Positions 54,448-63,085 of a stretch of DNA of 64,000 nucleotides are shown piece after piece (within the stretch, counting starts at the first letter, position 1; every line of letters begins with the position of its first letter). Origin of the DNA: an uncultured Campylobacter sp. (GTDB taxonomy: Bacteria > Campylobacterota > Campylobacteria > Campylobacterales > Campylobacteraceae); contig CAKVDW010000006.1 of the NCBI GenBank assembly GCA_934728065.1, positions 27,376 to 91,375 on the forward strand, given 5' to 3'. A program made the translations under genes and the position numbers. The notes beneath the pieces are model-generated. The model was not told the origin of the DNA, ran no database searches, and saw only the letters and a program-made list of their open reading frames with translations.

Positions 54448-55275
54448 TTAATCCTCACTTTTATTTTTAACTTGCCTTTGCAACACCTGCTTAAAAGTCT
54501 TAATGTTTTGCGGCAAAGTTGGGCTTATGCGCAGCAATTTATGGGTATTTTCATAAAAAAGGATATTTTCATCTTTATAAGCTTGTGTGGCTTTTAAAGA
54601 TGGGTTTTGTTCTACAAAAGATTTTAAGTCTTTAGCCTGTATGCCTATGATGATTAAATTTGGATTTTGCTTGATGATATATTCGCTTGTGATTATAGGT
54701 CTTTTAAGCTCACTTTTTGGAGTAAGATTTTTTATGCCTATAAGCTCAAAAATATCTGCTATCATTGAATTTTGAGAAAAAGCCATTAAAGGGTTGCTTG
54801 AAAATAAAAAAATCCCTCTTTTGTTTAAGGGTTCTTTCTTTAGCTCAAGAAACTCTTGTTTTGTCTTGTTGATGAGTTCTTGTCCTTCTTTTTCCTTGTT
54901 TAAAAGTTTAGCGAGTGTGTTTATGTTTTTATACATATCATCAAGCCTATCAGCACTCAAGTGTAAGCTTTTAATGCCCAAATCCTTAAGTCTAGGCTCA
55001 AGAGCGATTGAATACGAACTTAAAATCACCAAAGTCGGCTTTAAGGCTATGATTTTTTCTATTGAAGGGTTAGAAAAGCTGCCCACACTTGTAAGCCTGC
55101 TTGTCTTTTCCTCAGGGTAAATGTGGCTGTGTTGTAAAGATGCTATGCCTTTAATGCTTTCGCCAGCACCTAGCATATAAATGATTTCTACACTTGCAGG
55201 GTCAAGCACAACCAAACGGTCTTTAGCAAAACACAAACTCAGCACAAAGAACACAAATACAAAAATCTTTTTCAT
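54448..55275 (-). CDS. chuD: Haem ABC transporter, periplasmic substrate-binding protein
   Basis: A 275-aa protein with a signal peptide (FVFVFFVLSLCFAK) and the periplasmic-binding fold of the FecB/TroA class: RLVVLDPASVEIIYMLGAGESIKGIAS, SIEKIIALKPTLVILSS and LRISPTLPQNIKTFKQVL. It binds haem or iron complexes in the periplasm and hands them to the ChuB/ChuC permease. It overlaps chuC by 4 bp. The order chuZ / chuB-chuC-chuD matches the C. jejuni haem locus, except that chuA is missing. Confidence 0.87.
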   Translation of the reverse strand: MKKIFVFVFFVLSLCFAKDRLVVLDPASVEIIYMLGAGESIKGIASLQHSHIYPEEKTSRLTSVGSFSNPSIEKIIALKPTLVILSSYSIALEPRLKDLGIKSLHLSADRLDDMYKNINTLAKLLNKEKEGQELINKTKQEFLELKKEPLNKRGIFLFSSNPLMAFSQNSMIADIFELIGIKNLTPKSELKRPIITSEYIIKQNPNLIIIGIQAKDLKSFVEQNPSLKATQAYKDENILFYENTHKLLRISPTLPQNIKTFKQVLQRQVKNKSED

Positions 55276-56051
55276 TTTTTCTCCTTTAAGGGTAATATAA
55301 AAATTTTCTCATCTTGTCTTAAAACTTCACAGTTAAAATCATAAATTTCTTTTAAAATTTCTTTGGTGAAAAGCTCTTTAGTTAAACCTTTATAGCGAAG
55401 TTCGCCATTTTTTAAAAAAATGATTTTATCGCAAAACATAGCCGCTAAATTTAAATCGTGCAAAATGGCTATAATGGTTATTTTTTGCGTTTTTAACAGC
55501 CTTTCACACAGACTTAAAAGCTCTATGGCATAGTTCATATCAAGGGCTGATGTTGGTTCATCTAAAAGCAAAATTCTTGGCTTTTTAAGCAAGGCTCTTG
55601 CCAAAAGCACCCTTTGAAACTCGCCTCCACTAAGACTTAAAACATTTCTTTGCAAAAAATCTTCTATATAAAGTTCTTTGCTTATTTTCATCATTTGTTC
55701 TTTATCCTCTTGAGTGTAATTTGAAAAAGAATGCTTTAAATCACAATACTTACCCATTAAAAGCACATCTTTAACAAGCAAGGGTAAATTTAAGGCTGAT
55801 TTTTGCGGCACAAAGCCAATTATCTTAGAAAGCTCTTTAAGATTATATTCTTTCATATCTTTATTAAAAAATGAAATTTGCCCCGTTTTAAAGGGCAAGA
55901 TAGAAAGCATATTTTTTATCAAAGTGCTTTTACCTGAACCATTTGGTCCTAAAATTCCTAAAAACTCGCCCTCTTTCGCAAAAAAGCTCAAATCCTTAAG
56001 CAAACAACATTCATCATAAGAAAAATTCAAATTTTTAATCTCTACGCTCAT
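55272..56051 (-). CDS. chuC: Haem ABC transporter, ATP-binding protein
   Basis: A 259-aa ABC ATPase with Walker A LGPNGSGKSTLIKN, signature LSLSGGEFQRVLLARAL, Walker B PRILLLDEPTSALD and switch His (ILHDLNLAAMFC). Works with ChuB. It overlaps chuB and chuD by 4 bp each, a translationally coupled operon. Confidence 0.93.
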   Translation of the reverse strand: MSVEIKNLNFSYDECCLLKDLSFFAKEGEFLGILGPNGSGKSTLIKNMLSILPFKTGQISFFNKDMKEYNLKELSKIIGFVPQKSALNLPLLVKDVLLMGKYCDLKHSFSNYTQEDKEQMMKISKELYIEDFLQRNVLSLSGGEFQRVLLARALLKKPRILLLDEPTSALDMNYAIELLSLCERLLKTQKITIIAILHDLNLAAMFCDKIIFLKNGELRYKGLTKELFTKEILKEIYDFNCEVLRQDEKIFILPLKEKK

Positions 56052-57025
56052 AAAAACCTCCTTGCTTTTAAAGCTAAAAATAAAAACACAGGCGCTCCAA
56101 ACAATGCAGTGATAATGCCTATGGGAATTTCAACAGGAGCAAGGCTTACTCTTGCTAAGGTATCGCAAAATAAAAGAAAAATTCCTCCTAATAAGGTGCA
56201 AAGCGGCAGGACTAAAGTATTGTCATAGTTTTTAATCATTATTCTAATGATATGCGGCACAATAAGTCCAACAAAGCCTATAAGCCCACTAAAAGCCACG
56301 CCAAAAGATATTGCCAAAGATGAAACAATGAGGAGATTTCTTTTAAGTTTTACCGCATCAACACCTAAATTTTTAGCCTCATCATCGCCACTTAAAATGA
56401 TATTTAATTCATTTTTATGAGCGTAAAAATAAGCAAGGCAAAAAATCAAAGGCAAAGCAAGGATAAACACCTTTTGCCAAGAAGCAAGCCCTAAGTATCC
56501 CATAAGCCAAGCCATTACCTTAAAGCTGTCCTCGCCTATATAATAAATAAAAAACGAAGTAAAAGCACCCAAAAATGAGGATATAGCTATGCCGATAATA
56601 AGCAAAGTGGCTATGCTAGAATGCCTTGAAAGCTTAAATATAACAAGAGCAAAAAAACAACAACACACAAAACCAAAAAAACCAAAATAATAATCAGGCA
56701 CTTTTAATATATAAGCAAGCACAGCTCCAAAAGTAGCTGCTGAAGCTATGCCTATGATATAAGGGTCGGCTATGGGGTTTGAAAATACTGTTTGGGTTAT
56801 CGCGCCTGAACTTGCAAGAAGCATACCGATTAAAATAGCCATAACAATGCGAGGCATTCTCAAATCAAAAACTATGGTGCTTAAAAGCTCATCTTTACCC
56901 CAAAAAGCCTCATAAATTTGAGCTAAAGACAGGTTTTCATCGCCCAAAATAAGAGAGGCTAAAATAATGATAATATAAATGATAAATATACCCAAAAAAT
57001 TAAGAAAAAAACGCTGAAAAATCAT
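56048..57025 (-). CDS. chuB: Haem ABC transporter, permease
   Basis: A 325-aa FecCD/BtuC-type permease with about nine to ten hydrophobic helices. The family motif LRMPRIVMAILIGMLLASSGAITQTVFSNPIADPYIIGIAS (residues 48-90) and GFVGLIVPHIIR (about 245-256) are clear. First gene of the minus-strand operon, divergent from chuZ. Confidence 0.93.
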   Translation of the reverse strand: MIFQRFFLNFLGIFIIYIIIILASLILGDENLSLAQIYEAFWGKDELLSTIVFDLRMPRIVMAILIGMLLASSGAITQTVFSNPIADPYIIGIASAATFGAVLAYILKVPDYYFGFFGFVCCCFFALVIFKLSRHSSIATLLIIGIAISSFLGAFTSFFIYYIGEDSFKVMAWLMGYLGLASWQKVFILALPLIFCLAYFYAHKNELNIILSGDDEAKNLGVDAVKLKRNLLIVSSLAISFGVAFSGLIGFVGLIVPHIIRIMIKNYDNTLVLPLCTLLGGIFLLFCDTLARVSLAPVEIPIGIITALFGAPVFLFLALKARRFL

Positions 57026-57191
57026 TTTTACCTTTAAAAAATTTATTTTTATGAATTGTATTTTTTATTTACTTAAATAATACTTATATTTTTAATCTTT
57101 TTCAAAAATATTTAAAAAAAATGAAAATTTTAAGACAAAATTAAAGTAAAGAGGTTATCATTTCATAAACAAAACATTTAAAGGAGAAAAA
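57026..57191. promoter_or_regulatory. Divergent chuB/chuZ control region, probable Fur site
   Basis: A 166-bp AT-rich gap between divergent haem-utilisation genes. A -10-like TATCAT (57156-57161) faces chuZ, followed by AAAGGAGAAAA before its ATG. The stretch about 57070-57095 (ACTTAAATAATACTTATAT) is a loose match to iron boxes. No clean 19-bp Fur box could be fixed by eye. Confidence 0.4.
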
Positions 57192-57950
57192 ATGAGTTTT
57201 GAAAGTATGATTAGCCATTTGAACGGACATCATAAAGAAAATCTTGTTGATTTAACCAAAAAATTTGGCAGCGTGAGTGAGGTAAAAAGTGTAGAGCTTA
57301 AAAGCGTTGATTTTGAGGGTATAGACTTGATGTATAATGACACCCAAAGCCTTCGCATAGAATTTCCCATAAAAGCAAAAGATGATGAAAGCCTTAAAAA
57401 TGCCATCATAGAACTTTGTATGAGCGTGAAAAAAACGCTTGATTATGAGGGAGTTAAAGAAGAGATGAAAGAATTTAAAGCCTCTTTTGGCTCTGTGTGT
57501 CTTGGCACATTAAGTGCTAAGGGCGAAGTTTTATGCTCTTATGCTCCGCTCATTCAAACTTCAAATGGGGATTACATTTACATAAGCGAGATAAGTGAGC
57601 ATTTTTCAAGCATAAAGCACAACCCAAGCAACATAGAAGTGCTTTTTTTAGAAGATGAAAGCAAGGCAGCAAGTGTGATTTTAAGAAAACGATTAAGATT
57701 TAGGGTTGGGGCAAAATTCATTGAAAGAGGCGATGAATTTGATAGAATTTATGATGAATTTGAAAGGCAAACAGGCGCAGCTGGGGGCATTAAAACCATA
57801 AGAAATATGCTTGATTTTCATTTAATCAAGCTTAATTACCAAGAAGGAAGCTTTGTTAAGGGTTTTGGGCAAGCTTATAAAATCCTAGAAAATGGCGAAA
57901 TAAAACACTTAGGCGGCAAAAGTCCGCACAAACCACACAAGCATTCTTAA
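57192..57950 (+). CDS. chuZ: Haem oxygenase of the HugZ/ChuZ family
   Basis: A 252-aa protein: MISHLNGHHKENLVDLTKKFG, LGTLSAKGEVLCSYAPL, the split-barrel YIYISEISEHFSSIKHNP and RKRLRFRVGAKF, and the C-terminal GFGQAYKILE with the haem-contacting GGKSPHKPHKHS His tail. ChuZ degrades haem and frees iron in Campylobacter. It is divergent from chuBCD, as in C. jejuni. Confidence 0.93.
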   Translation: MSFESMISHLNGHHKENLVDLTKKFGSVSEVKSVELKSVDFEGIDLMYNDTQSLRIEFPIKAKDDESLKNAIIELCMSVKKTLDYEGVKEEMKEFKASFGSVCLGTLSAKGEVLCSYAPLIQTSNGDYIYISEISEHFSSIKHNPSNIEVLFLEDESKAASVILRKRLRFRVGAKFIERGDEFDRIYDEFERQTGAAGGIKTIRNMLDFHLIKLNYQEGSFVKGFGQAYKILENGEIKHLGGKSPHKPHKHS

Positions 57951-59069
57951 TTATCTTTTAATCAAAGCTTTAGCCTTTTCCCAAAGGTTAAAGCCTAATT
58001 TTTTGGCTTGAGTGGTGTTAAAGTCTTTGTATTTTTCTCCAAAAGCCTTTTCCAAATCAGCAATTTCTTTTTTAAAAACATTGAGCTTGCTTTGCGCTAA
58101 ACGAGAAAAATCATCAACTTTGGGATTTTTCTTTAGCTCACTTATGCTTAAAATGAGCTGTTCCCTACTTTCGCTCACAAGCCTTTTTAATTTAGCAAAA
58201 GCTGTATCTAAATCATTTTCAAGCAAATCTTTAAGTATGTTTGCCACAGGATTTTCGTGCTTTTTTGATAGCTCTTTTAAAAGGGCGATAAAGTCATTTT
58301 CTAAATCTATCAACTCCTTTTCTTTAAGCGTGAGGTCATCTTCAAAGGCGCAAAAAGTGAAACTTGTCCTAAATTTTTCTACTCCAAGCCCTATACCCTC
58401 TTGCGTGCCTCTTACAACGCCTATGCAAAGCTCTTTGGCAACATTTTTATATTCATTAGCTAGCTCAAAAGCTGTATCCAGCAAAATTTTTGAACTTTGT
58501 AAAATGTTTTCTTTACCAAAATTTGCCTCACAAATGGCATTAAACATTAAATTTTTTGAAATTTCACTTATGGTAAGTTCTATATCCTCGCCCTTTTCAA
58601 GTGTCGTTATAAAAGCACTTTCAGCCGTTTCTTTTAAAATATCAAGATTTTCAAGTTCAAACAAAAAGGCATCATCAATACTGTTTGAAATTTGAGTTTG
58701 AAAATTTGAATTTTTAACGCCTTGCTTAAGCTCGTAAAAAACTTGACTCACTTCGTTTTTAAGACTATTTTTTTGTTGTTTAATCTTGCTTTTTAAAAGC
58801 TCCATTTCACTCAAAAGTGCGTAAAGGGCGTTTTGCTCGTTTTGAATTTTAGCCTTAATCAAAGCTTTCACCACCTTAGTGGTATTTTGATTATCAAGCA
58901 TTTCAAGCTTATCAAGGACTTTTAAAAACTCATTTAAAATAGTGTCAAGCCTTGTATTTTGGGCAAGTTTTTGCACGGCTAAATTAAAGGTCAAGTCCTC
59001 TAAAAGCTCGCTTGCTTGCTCCTTTTGAGATGAAAGAGAATTTTCAAAAATGACTAAAGAATTTCGCAT
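57951..59069 (-). CDS. Long helical hypothetical protein, DUF6781-like
   Basis: A 372-aa protein, almost all helix, with long heptad-like coiled coils (LEMLDNQNTTKVVKALIKAK, LLSEMELLKSKIKQQKNSLK, KSRLVSESREQLILSIS-type tails). No membrane segment, signal or catalytic motif is visible. The middle part, KELCIGVVRGTQEGIGLGVEKF, is a Gly-rich loop conserved in DUF6781-type campylobacter proteins as I recall them. It is convergent with chuZ, end to end (stop to stop 1 bp apart). Unknown role; a scaffold or cytoskeleton-like function is only a guess. Confidence 0.65.
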   Translation of the reverse strand: MRNSLVIFENSLSSQKEQASELLEDLTFNLAVQKLAQNTRLDTILNEFLKVLDKLEMLDNQNTTKVVKALIKAKIQNEQNALYALLSEMELLKSKIKQQKNSLKNEVSQVFYELKQGVKNSNFQTQISNSIDDAFLFELENLDILKETAESAFITTLEKGEDIELTISEISKNLMFNAICEANFGKENILQSSKILLDTAFELANEYKNVAKELCIGVVRGTQEGIGLGVEKFRTSFTFCAFEDDLTLKEKELIDLENDFIALLKELSKKHENPVANILKDLLENDLDTAFAKLKRLVSESREQLILSISELKKNPKVDDFSRLAQSKLNVFKKEIADLEKAFGEKYKDFNTTQAKKLGFNLWEKAKALIKR

Positions 59070-59118
59070 ATTTTTTCCTTTTTATTTATCTTAATCTTAC
59101 CCTATATTGACAAATGTT

Positions 59119-59406
59119 TCATAAAACAAATTTAGCCCTTTTTTTAAGCTTTTCAAAAATGTCAAGCCTGTCCTTTTCGCTATCAACAAAGACTTTGAGC
59201 GTGTAGCTTTGGTATTTACCACTGCTGCTTTGCTGGGAAGGGGCGAAGCTAAATTCTCTTTTGCCTAAAATCTCGTCAAAAACCCCACAAGCGTTTTGTT
59301 TGCTCTCAAAGATGACGCGGTATTGCCAAAATGTAGGGTAAATGATAAATGGCTTTTCATTCAGCTCGCTTAAATTCACCACTTTTGCCCCCTTGCTTGC
59401 TTTCAA
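59119..59406 (-). CDS. DUF493 (YbeD-like) protein (Cj0253-like)
   Basis: A 95-aa protein of the DUF493 family: [53 protein letters not shown]. Alpha/beta fold similar to ACT-like regulators. Its start lies within the end of moaC (50-bp overlap in another frame), so the genes are coupled. Function is not established. Confidence 0.85.
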   Translation of the reverse strand: MKASKGAKVVNLSELNEKPFIIYPTFWQYRVIFESKQNACGVFDEILGKREFSFAPSQQSSSGKYQSYTLKVFVDSEKDRLDIFEKLKKRAKFVL

Positions 59407-59833
59407 GCACGATTTGACTTATCCTCATACCCTTGTCTATGGCTTTAAGCATATCATAAATCGTTAAAAGTCCCACGCTAACGCCCGTGAGAGCTTCCAT
59501 CTCAACGCCCGTTTTGCCCTCGCATTTTACCTTGACAAAGAGCGTAAAGCTCAAATCGTGCGCATTTTCCTTTATATCCACTTCTACCTTTGAAATCATC
59601 AGCGGGTGGCACATAGGTATAAGCTCGCTCGTTTTTTTTGCGCCCATAATCGCCCCTACCACAGCGGTTTCAAGCACAGCTCCCTTTTTTGCGCTGTTAT
59701 TTTTCACGGCTAAAAAGGCTTCCTCGCTCATAAAAATCGTCCCACTTGCCACAGCTTCGCGCTTTGTGATAGATTTATCGCTTACATCGACCATTTTAGG
59801 GCGGTTTTTTTCATCTAAATGCGTAAGTTTCAT
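59357..59833 (-). CDS. moaC: Cyclic pyranopterin monophosphate synthase
   Basis: A 158-aa protein. [28 protein letters not shown] is the N-terminus, [16 protein letters not shown] and [29 protein letters not shown] are the diagnostic motifs with active-site Lys and Glu. It makes cPMP, the first stable molybdopterin intermediate, with MoaA. It is coupled to the DUF493 gene. Molybdenum cofactor would also serve a selenocysteine formate dehydrogenase. Confidence 0.95.
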   Translation of the reverse strand: MKLTHLDEKNRPKMVDVSDKSITKREAVASGTIFMSEEAFLAVKNNSAKKGAVLETAVVGAIMGAKKTSELIPMCHPLMISKVEVDIKENAHDLSFTLFVKVKCEGKTGVEMEALTGVSVGLLTIYDMLKAIDKGMRISQIVLESKQGGKSGEFKRAE

Positions 59834-59890
59834 CGGCTTTCTTTTTGTAAAATTTTTTGAAAATTATAGCAAATTGAGTAAAATTTAAGC

Positions 59891-59896
59891 TACAAT
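59891..59896 (+). promoter_or_regulatory. Acidic-protein gene promoter -10
   Basis: AAGCTACAATATC lies 30 bp before the ATG in the spacer from moaC. Confidence 0.5.
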
Positions 59897-59925
59897 ATCG
59901 CCAAGATTTTACAAAAAGGAAAATT

Positions 59926-60114
59926 ATGGCAAAGTATGATGACGACTTTGAGGGTTATGAGGACTTGCTGGATAACGAAGATAACGAGAATTTAGACGAG
60001 TTTGAGGATTTAGATGATGATTACTCAGGCTATGGGCGCAAAAGCTATGCTTATGATGACGATGATTACAGCTTTGACGATGAGGATAGTGATGATAGCT
60101 ATGAAATGGAATGA
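59926..60114 (+). CDS. Very acidic small protein (Cj0251c-like)
   Basis: A 62-aa protein made largely of Asp and Glu with Tyr (DDDFEGYEDLLDNEDNENLDE and YDDDDYSFDDEDSDDSY). It is intrinsically disordered in character. AAAGGAAAATT precedes the ATG. C. jejuni has an equivalent highly acidic protein beside an MFS transporter. It could act as a metal/Ca binder or a DNA mimic, but this is not shown. Confidence 0.8.
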   Translation: MAKYDDDFEGYEDLLDNEDNENLDEFEDLDDDYSGYGRKSYAYDDDDYSFDDEDSDDSYEME

Positions 60115-60135
60115 TACACATTAACAAGGCTTTTC

Positions 60136-61434
60136 GTGCAAAAAACTCTTGACAAAAAAGATATAAAAACCTTAGGTTTAAGTTCTCTTGGTGGGACTTT
60201 GGAATTTTATGACTTTATTATTTTTGTATTCTTTGCAAATATTATTTCTCAACACTTTTTCCCTGCAAGCTTAAATGAAACTTGGAAGCTTGTTAATACT
60301 TACGGCATTTTTGCGGCTGGTTACTTGGCTCGTCCGCTTGGTGGCATTATAATGGCGCACTTTGGAGATAAATTTGGGCGCAAAAATATGTTTATGTTAA
60401 GCATTTTGTTGATGGTTATCCCTACCTTTGCCTTAGCTGTTGTGCCAACCTTTGAGAGCATAGGATATGCTGCGCCTGTATTTTTGATTTTTGTGCGAAT
60501 TTGTCAGGGCATTGCTGTGGGTGGCGAGTTGCCTGGGGCTTGGGTATTCATACACGAACACGCCCCACAAGGACAAAAAAACACCTATCTTGGCTTTTTA
60601 ACGGCTTCTGTAACGGCTGGAATTTTGCTTGGAAGCCTTGTTTATCTTGGCGTGTATAGCTTTTTTGACGAAGATGAAGTGAGGCAGTGGGCTTGGAGAG
60701 TGCCTTTTGCTTTAGGCGGTATTTTTGGCATTATTTCCGTGTATTTAAGACGGTTTTTAGATGAAACGCCCGTGTTTAAAAAAATGAGAGAAGATGATTT
60801 GCTGGTTAAATTTCCACTCAAAGAAGTGCTTAAAGGCTCTAAATTTGGAGTTATCGTTTCTATGTTTATCACTTGGGTGCTTACAGGAAGCATACTTGTT
60901 TTTATCTTGCTGATGCCAAATTTCATTGCCAAAATGCCAGATTTTGACTTTAATGCCTTTGAAAAAACTTATTTTCAAATTTGTGGGCTTGTAGCCATAG
61001 TAAGTTCCATAATTTTAAGCGGGCTTTTAAGCGATAAAATCCCACCTTATAAGGTGTGTATAGCCTTTAGCGTGAGTTTTGCTTTTTTTAGCTTTTTATT
61101 TTTCAAAGAGCTTTACTCGCCAAATGCAAGCGTAATTAGCGTTACCGCCCTTTATGCTTTGACTTGCTTTTGTGCTGGGATTATGAATTTTTGTCCTATT
61201 TATATGAGCGATGTTTTTGAGCCTAAAATTCGTTTTAGTGGCATAAGCTTTGCCTATAACATAGCCTATGCTTTAGCTGGAGGCTTTACACCACAACTTG
61301 CCGTGTTTTTACACACTCAAGCCATACAAAATCCACAGAGCTTAATGAGTTATGGCTTAAGCGCTTATGTATTTGCATTAGCACTTGCTGCCTTTGGCAC
61401 AAGTCTTGCGATGAAAAGAGTGTATAGGGTTTAA
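60136..61434 (+). CDS. MFS transporter, metabolite:H+ symporter type (Cj0250c-like)
   Basis: A 432-aa protein starting at GTG 60136 (MQKTLDKKDIKTLG). About 12 membrane helices are visible. The start LGGTLEFYDFIIFVFFANII and the loop MAHFGDKFGRKNMFML (G-x3-D-x-G-R-K, MFS loop 2-3) with GIAVGGELPGAWVFIHEHAP are the ProP/ShiA-class signature. It imports an organic acid or osmolyte with H+. The substrate is not decided. The end overlaps the Cj0249-like gene by 4 bp. Confidence 0.88.
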   Translation: MQKTLDKKDIKTLGLSSLGGTLEFYDFIIFVFFANIISQHFFPASLNETWKLVNTYGIFAAGYLARPLGGIIMAHFGDKFGRKNMFMLSILLMVIPTFALAVVPTFESIGYAAPVFLIFVRICQGIAVGGELPGAWVFIHEHAPQGQKNTYLGFLTASVTAGILLGSLVYLGVYSFFDEDEVRQWAWRVPFALGGIFGIISVYLRRFLDETPVFKKMREDDLLVKFPLKEVLKGSKFGVIVSMFITWVLTGSILVFILLMPNFIAKMPDFDFNAFEKTYFQICGLVAIVSSIILSGLLSDKIPPYKVCIAFSVSFAFFSFLFFKELYSPNASVISVTALYALTCFCAGIMNFCPIYMSDVFEPKIRFSGISFAYNIAYALAGGFTPQLAVFLHTQAIQNPQSLMSYGLSAYVFALALAAFGTSLAMKRVYRV

Positions 61435-61907
61435 TAATACCCCACACACAAACTTGGCGTGATTTGTATGCGTTTTTCAAGAGGAGTTGGACTAAAAAAA
61501 TGACACTTTTCTATATAAATATACTTTTCATAACTTAAACCCAAGCTATCATAAAAGGCTTTTAAATTAACAAATTTAACCCCGCAAAGCTCTTTAAGCT
61601 CTAAAAGTTTATAGATTTGAGAGCCATTTTTTTTAACCAAATGAGAGGGCGAAAGCGTAGTAAAAGAACAAAAAGCGCTCGCCAAAGTAAAACCGCTTAA
61701 ATCACTGCACAGTTTTAAGGCTTCTTGATGTTTGCTTAAGATATGATTTTTATGCAAAAAAATGATACGAGTGCCTTGATAACTTGCGACAAGGGCATTT
61801 TTCCAAAATTTAAAGGCATTTTTGGAAATGCCAGCAAACTTGTGAAATTCTGCATTAAGCACATAATCATCTAAAAAAGCATTCGGTGGTAGCGTGATTT
61901 TAAGCAT
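61431..61907 (-). CDS. Hypothetical protein (Cj0249-like)
   Basis: A 158-aa protein of unknown fold. The N-terminus LKITLPPNAFLDDYVLNAEFHKFAG leads into FKFWKNALVASYQGTRIIFL, and a Cys-containing middle (CSDLSGFTLASAFCSF) follows. No signal or membrane segments. Lies 14 bp after the HDOD gene stop, so they are coexpressed. It may act with the HDOD protein, inferred from conserved pairing only. Confidence 0.7.
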   Translation of the reverse strand: MLKITLPPNAFLDDYVLNAEFHKFAGISKNAFKFWKNALVASYQGTRIIFLHKNHILSKHQEALKLCSDLSGFTLASAFCSFTTLSPSHLVKKNGSQIYKLLELKELCGVKFVNLKAFYDSLGLSYEKYIYIEKCHFFSPTPLEKRIQITPSLCVGYY

Positions 61908-61921
61908 TTATATCTTAAAAC

Positions 61922-62770
61922 TTAATCCCTCAACTGTTTTTTCGCAAATTCAGGCAATTTGGACTTAAAATTATCAATGTCAAAATTAACACCTTGCTCT
62001 TTGGCTTCTTTGATTAAAGATAAAGCGGTATTAACTTTAGAGCCACCACTATAAGGAGCAAAGACATTATTTGCAATAGCCAAAGCATAAGCACTTTTTT
62101 TTACGCTTTCTTCAGCTGAATGCGGAGTGCTAGCAAAACAAATGCTTTCAGTAAGCAATTCATCAAAATTCCAGCGGTAAAACAAAAAGCCCAAAAAAGA
62201 AATATGATCAACACCTAAAAAATTTTCCTCGATAGAGTTGAGATTTTCAAATTTATTTTGCTTCAGGGCGGCTAAAAATTCTTTATCCTTGTGATTTTGT
62301 ATCAAAAAATTTGAAAAAACCATCATACCAAAACGAAGTAGCATAGCACAAGGCACAAGCAAGTAAGATAAATTCTTATCCTCATCTAAAAGCCAAGATG
62401 AGATGAATTTTGCTTCCTCGTGGCAATTTGTTAAAAATTCATTTGTGTCAAGATTATAAGGGGACATACTGACTCTTAAGGTATTTTTAACCGCATCAGC
62501 TGTGATGATATTTCTTATGTTAGACACGCCAAGCAAATTAATCACTTGCTGTATAGTAGCAATTTCCCTTGAAAAGCCATAAAAAGGCGAATTAGCAAGT
62601 TGTAAAAGTTTTGCCGTTACCAAAGGGTCAGCTGAGATAATCTCTGCAACCTTGTTGATTTCCATATCTGCTCCAGCACTGTTTAAATACCTTTGCAACT
62701 CATTTACTGTTTGAGGAAGTGGTGGCAAGGTTTCTATACTTTGGAGCAAAAGCTCATTCATATCTAACAT
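61922..62770 (-). CDS. HDOD-domain signalling protein (Cj0248-like)
   Basis: A 282-aa protein containing the HDOD domain: LLLQSIETLPPLPQTVNELQRYL, ISADPLVTAKLLQLANSPFYGFSREIATIQQVINLLGVSNIRNII and LLRFGMMVFSNFL. It lacks the catalytic HD of c-di-GMP phosphodiesterases and probably serves as a binding scaffold. In C. jejuni a homologue affects motility and adaptation. It is the first gene of the pair with Cj0249-like. AAAGGAAATCA precedes the ATG. Confidence 0.87.
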   Translation of the reverse strand: MLDMNELLLQSIETLPPLPQTVNELQRYLNSAGADMEINKVAEIISADPLVTAKLLQLANSPFYGFSREIATIQQVINLLGVSNIRNIITADAVKNTLRVSMSPYNLDTNEFLTNCHEEAKFISSWLLDEDKNLSYLLVPCAMLLRFGMMVFSNFLIQNHKDKEFLAALKQNKFENLNSIEENFLGVDHISFLGFLFYRWNFDELLTESICFASTPHSAEESVKKSAYALAIANNVFAPYSGGSKVNTALSLIKEAKEQGVNFDIDNFKSKLPEFAKKQLRD

Positions 62771-63085
62771 TGATTTCCTTTAGTTAAAATATTCGCCGTA
62801 TTTTAGCATATTTTTTTGCGTTTTGGCAAATAAAAAAGCTAATGTAAATGAAAGCAATGTCGCCAAAACAAAAGGCAAAATAAAGCTTTGATAAAACAAA
62901 ATATAAAATTTTAAGTCTTAAACAAAAAGCTTATACAAGCATTTAAATTTATTATCTTAAAATAAAAATTTAAAATAAAACAAGTAAAAATTAAGTATAA
63001 TGCTTTTGCTGTAAAATCACTCTTAAGAGTAGTAATATAAGCATTAAATAGATAAAGAAATAAATCCAACAAAGGAAACTAAACC
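62771..63085. other. AT-rich intergenic region
   Basis: 315 bp without an ORF. The left end is the leader of the divergent HDOD gene. The right end holds a TATAAT at 62996-63001 and a 12-bp palindrome, ACTCTTAAGAGT (63019-63030), both for the gene at 63086. Confidence 0.55.
63019..63030. promoter_or_regulatory. Palindrome in the leader of the toxin-like gene
   Basis: ACTCTTAAGAGT is a perfect 12-bp palindrome, 17 bp after the -10 TATAAT. It could be an operator or a small hairpin in the leader. Confidence 0.5.

Noticed and set aside
58012-58695. 227-aa reading frame opposite the helical protein
   Set aside because: Ser/Phe/Lys-rich mirror of a Lys/Glu/Leu coiled coil, with no ribosome site and no motif.
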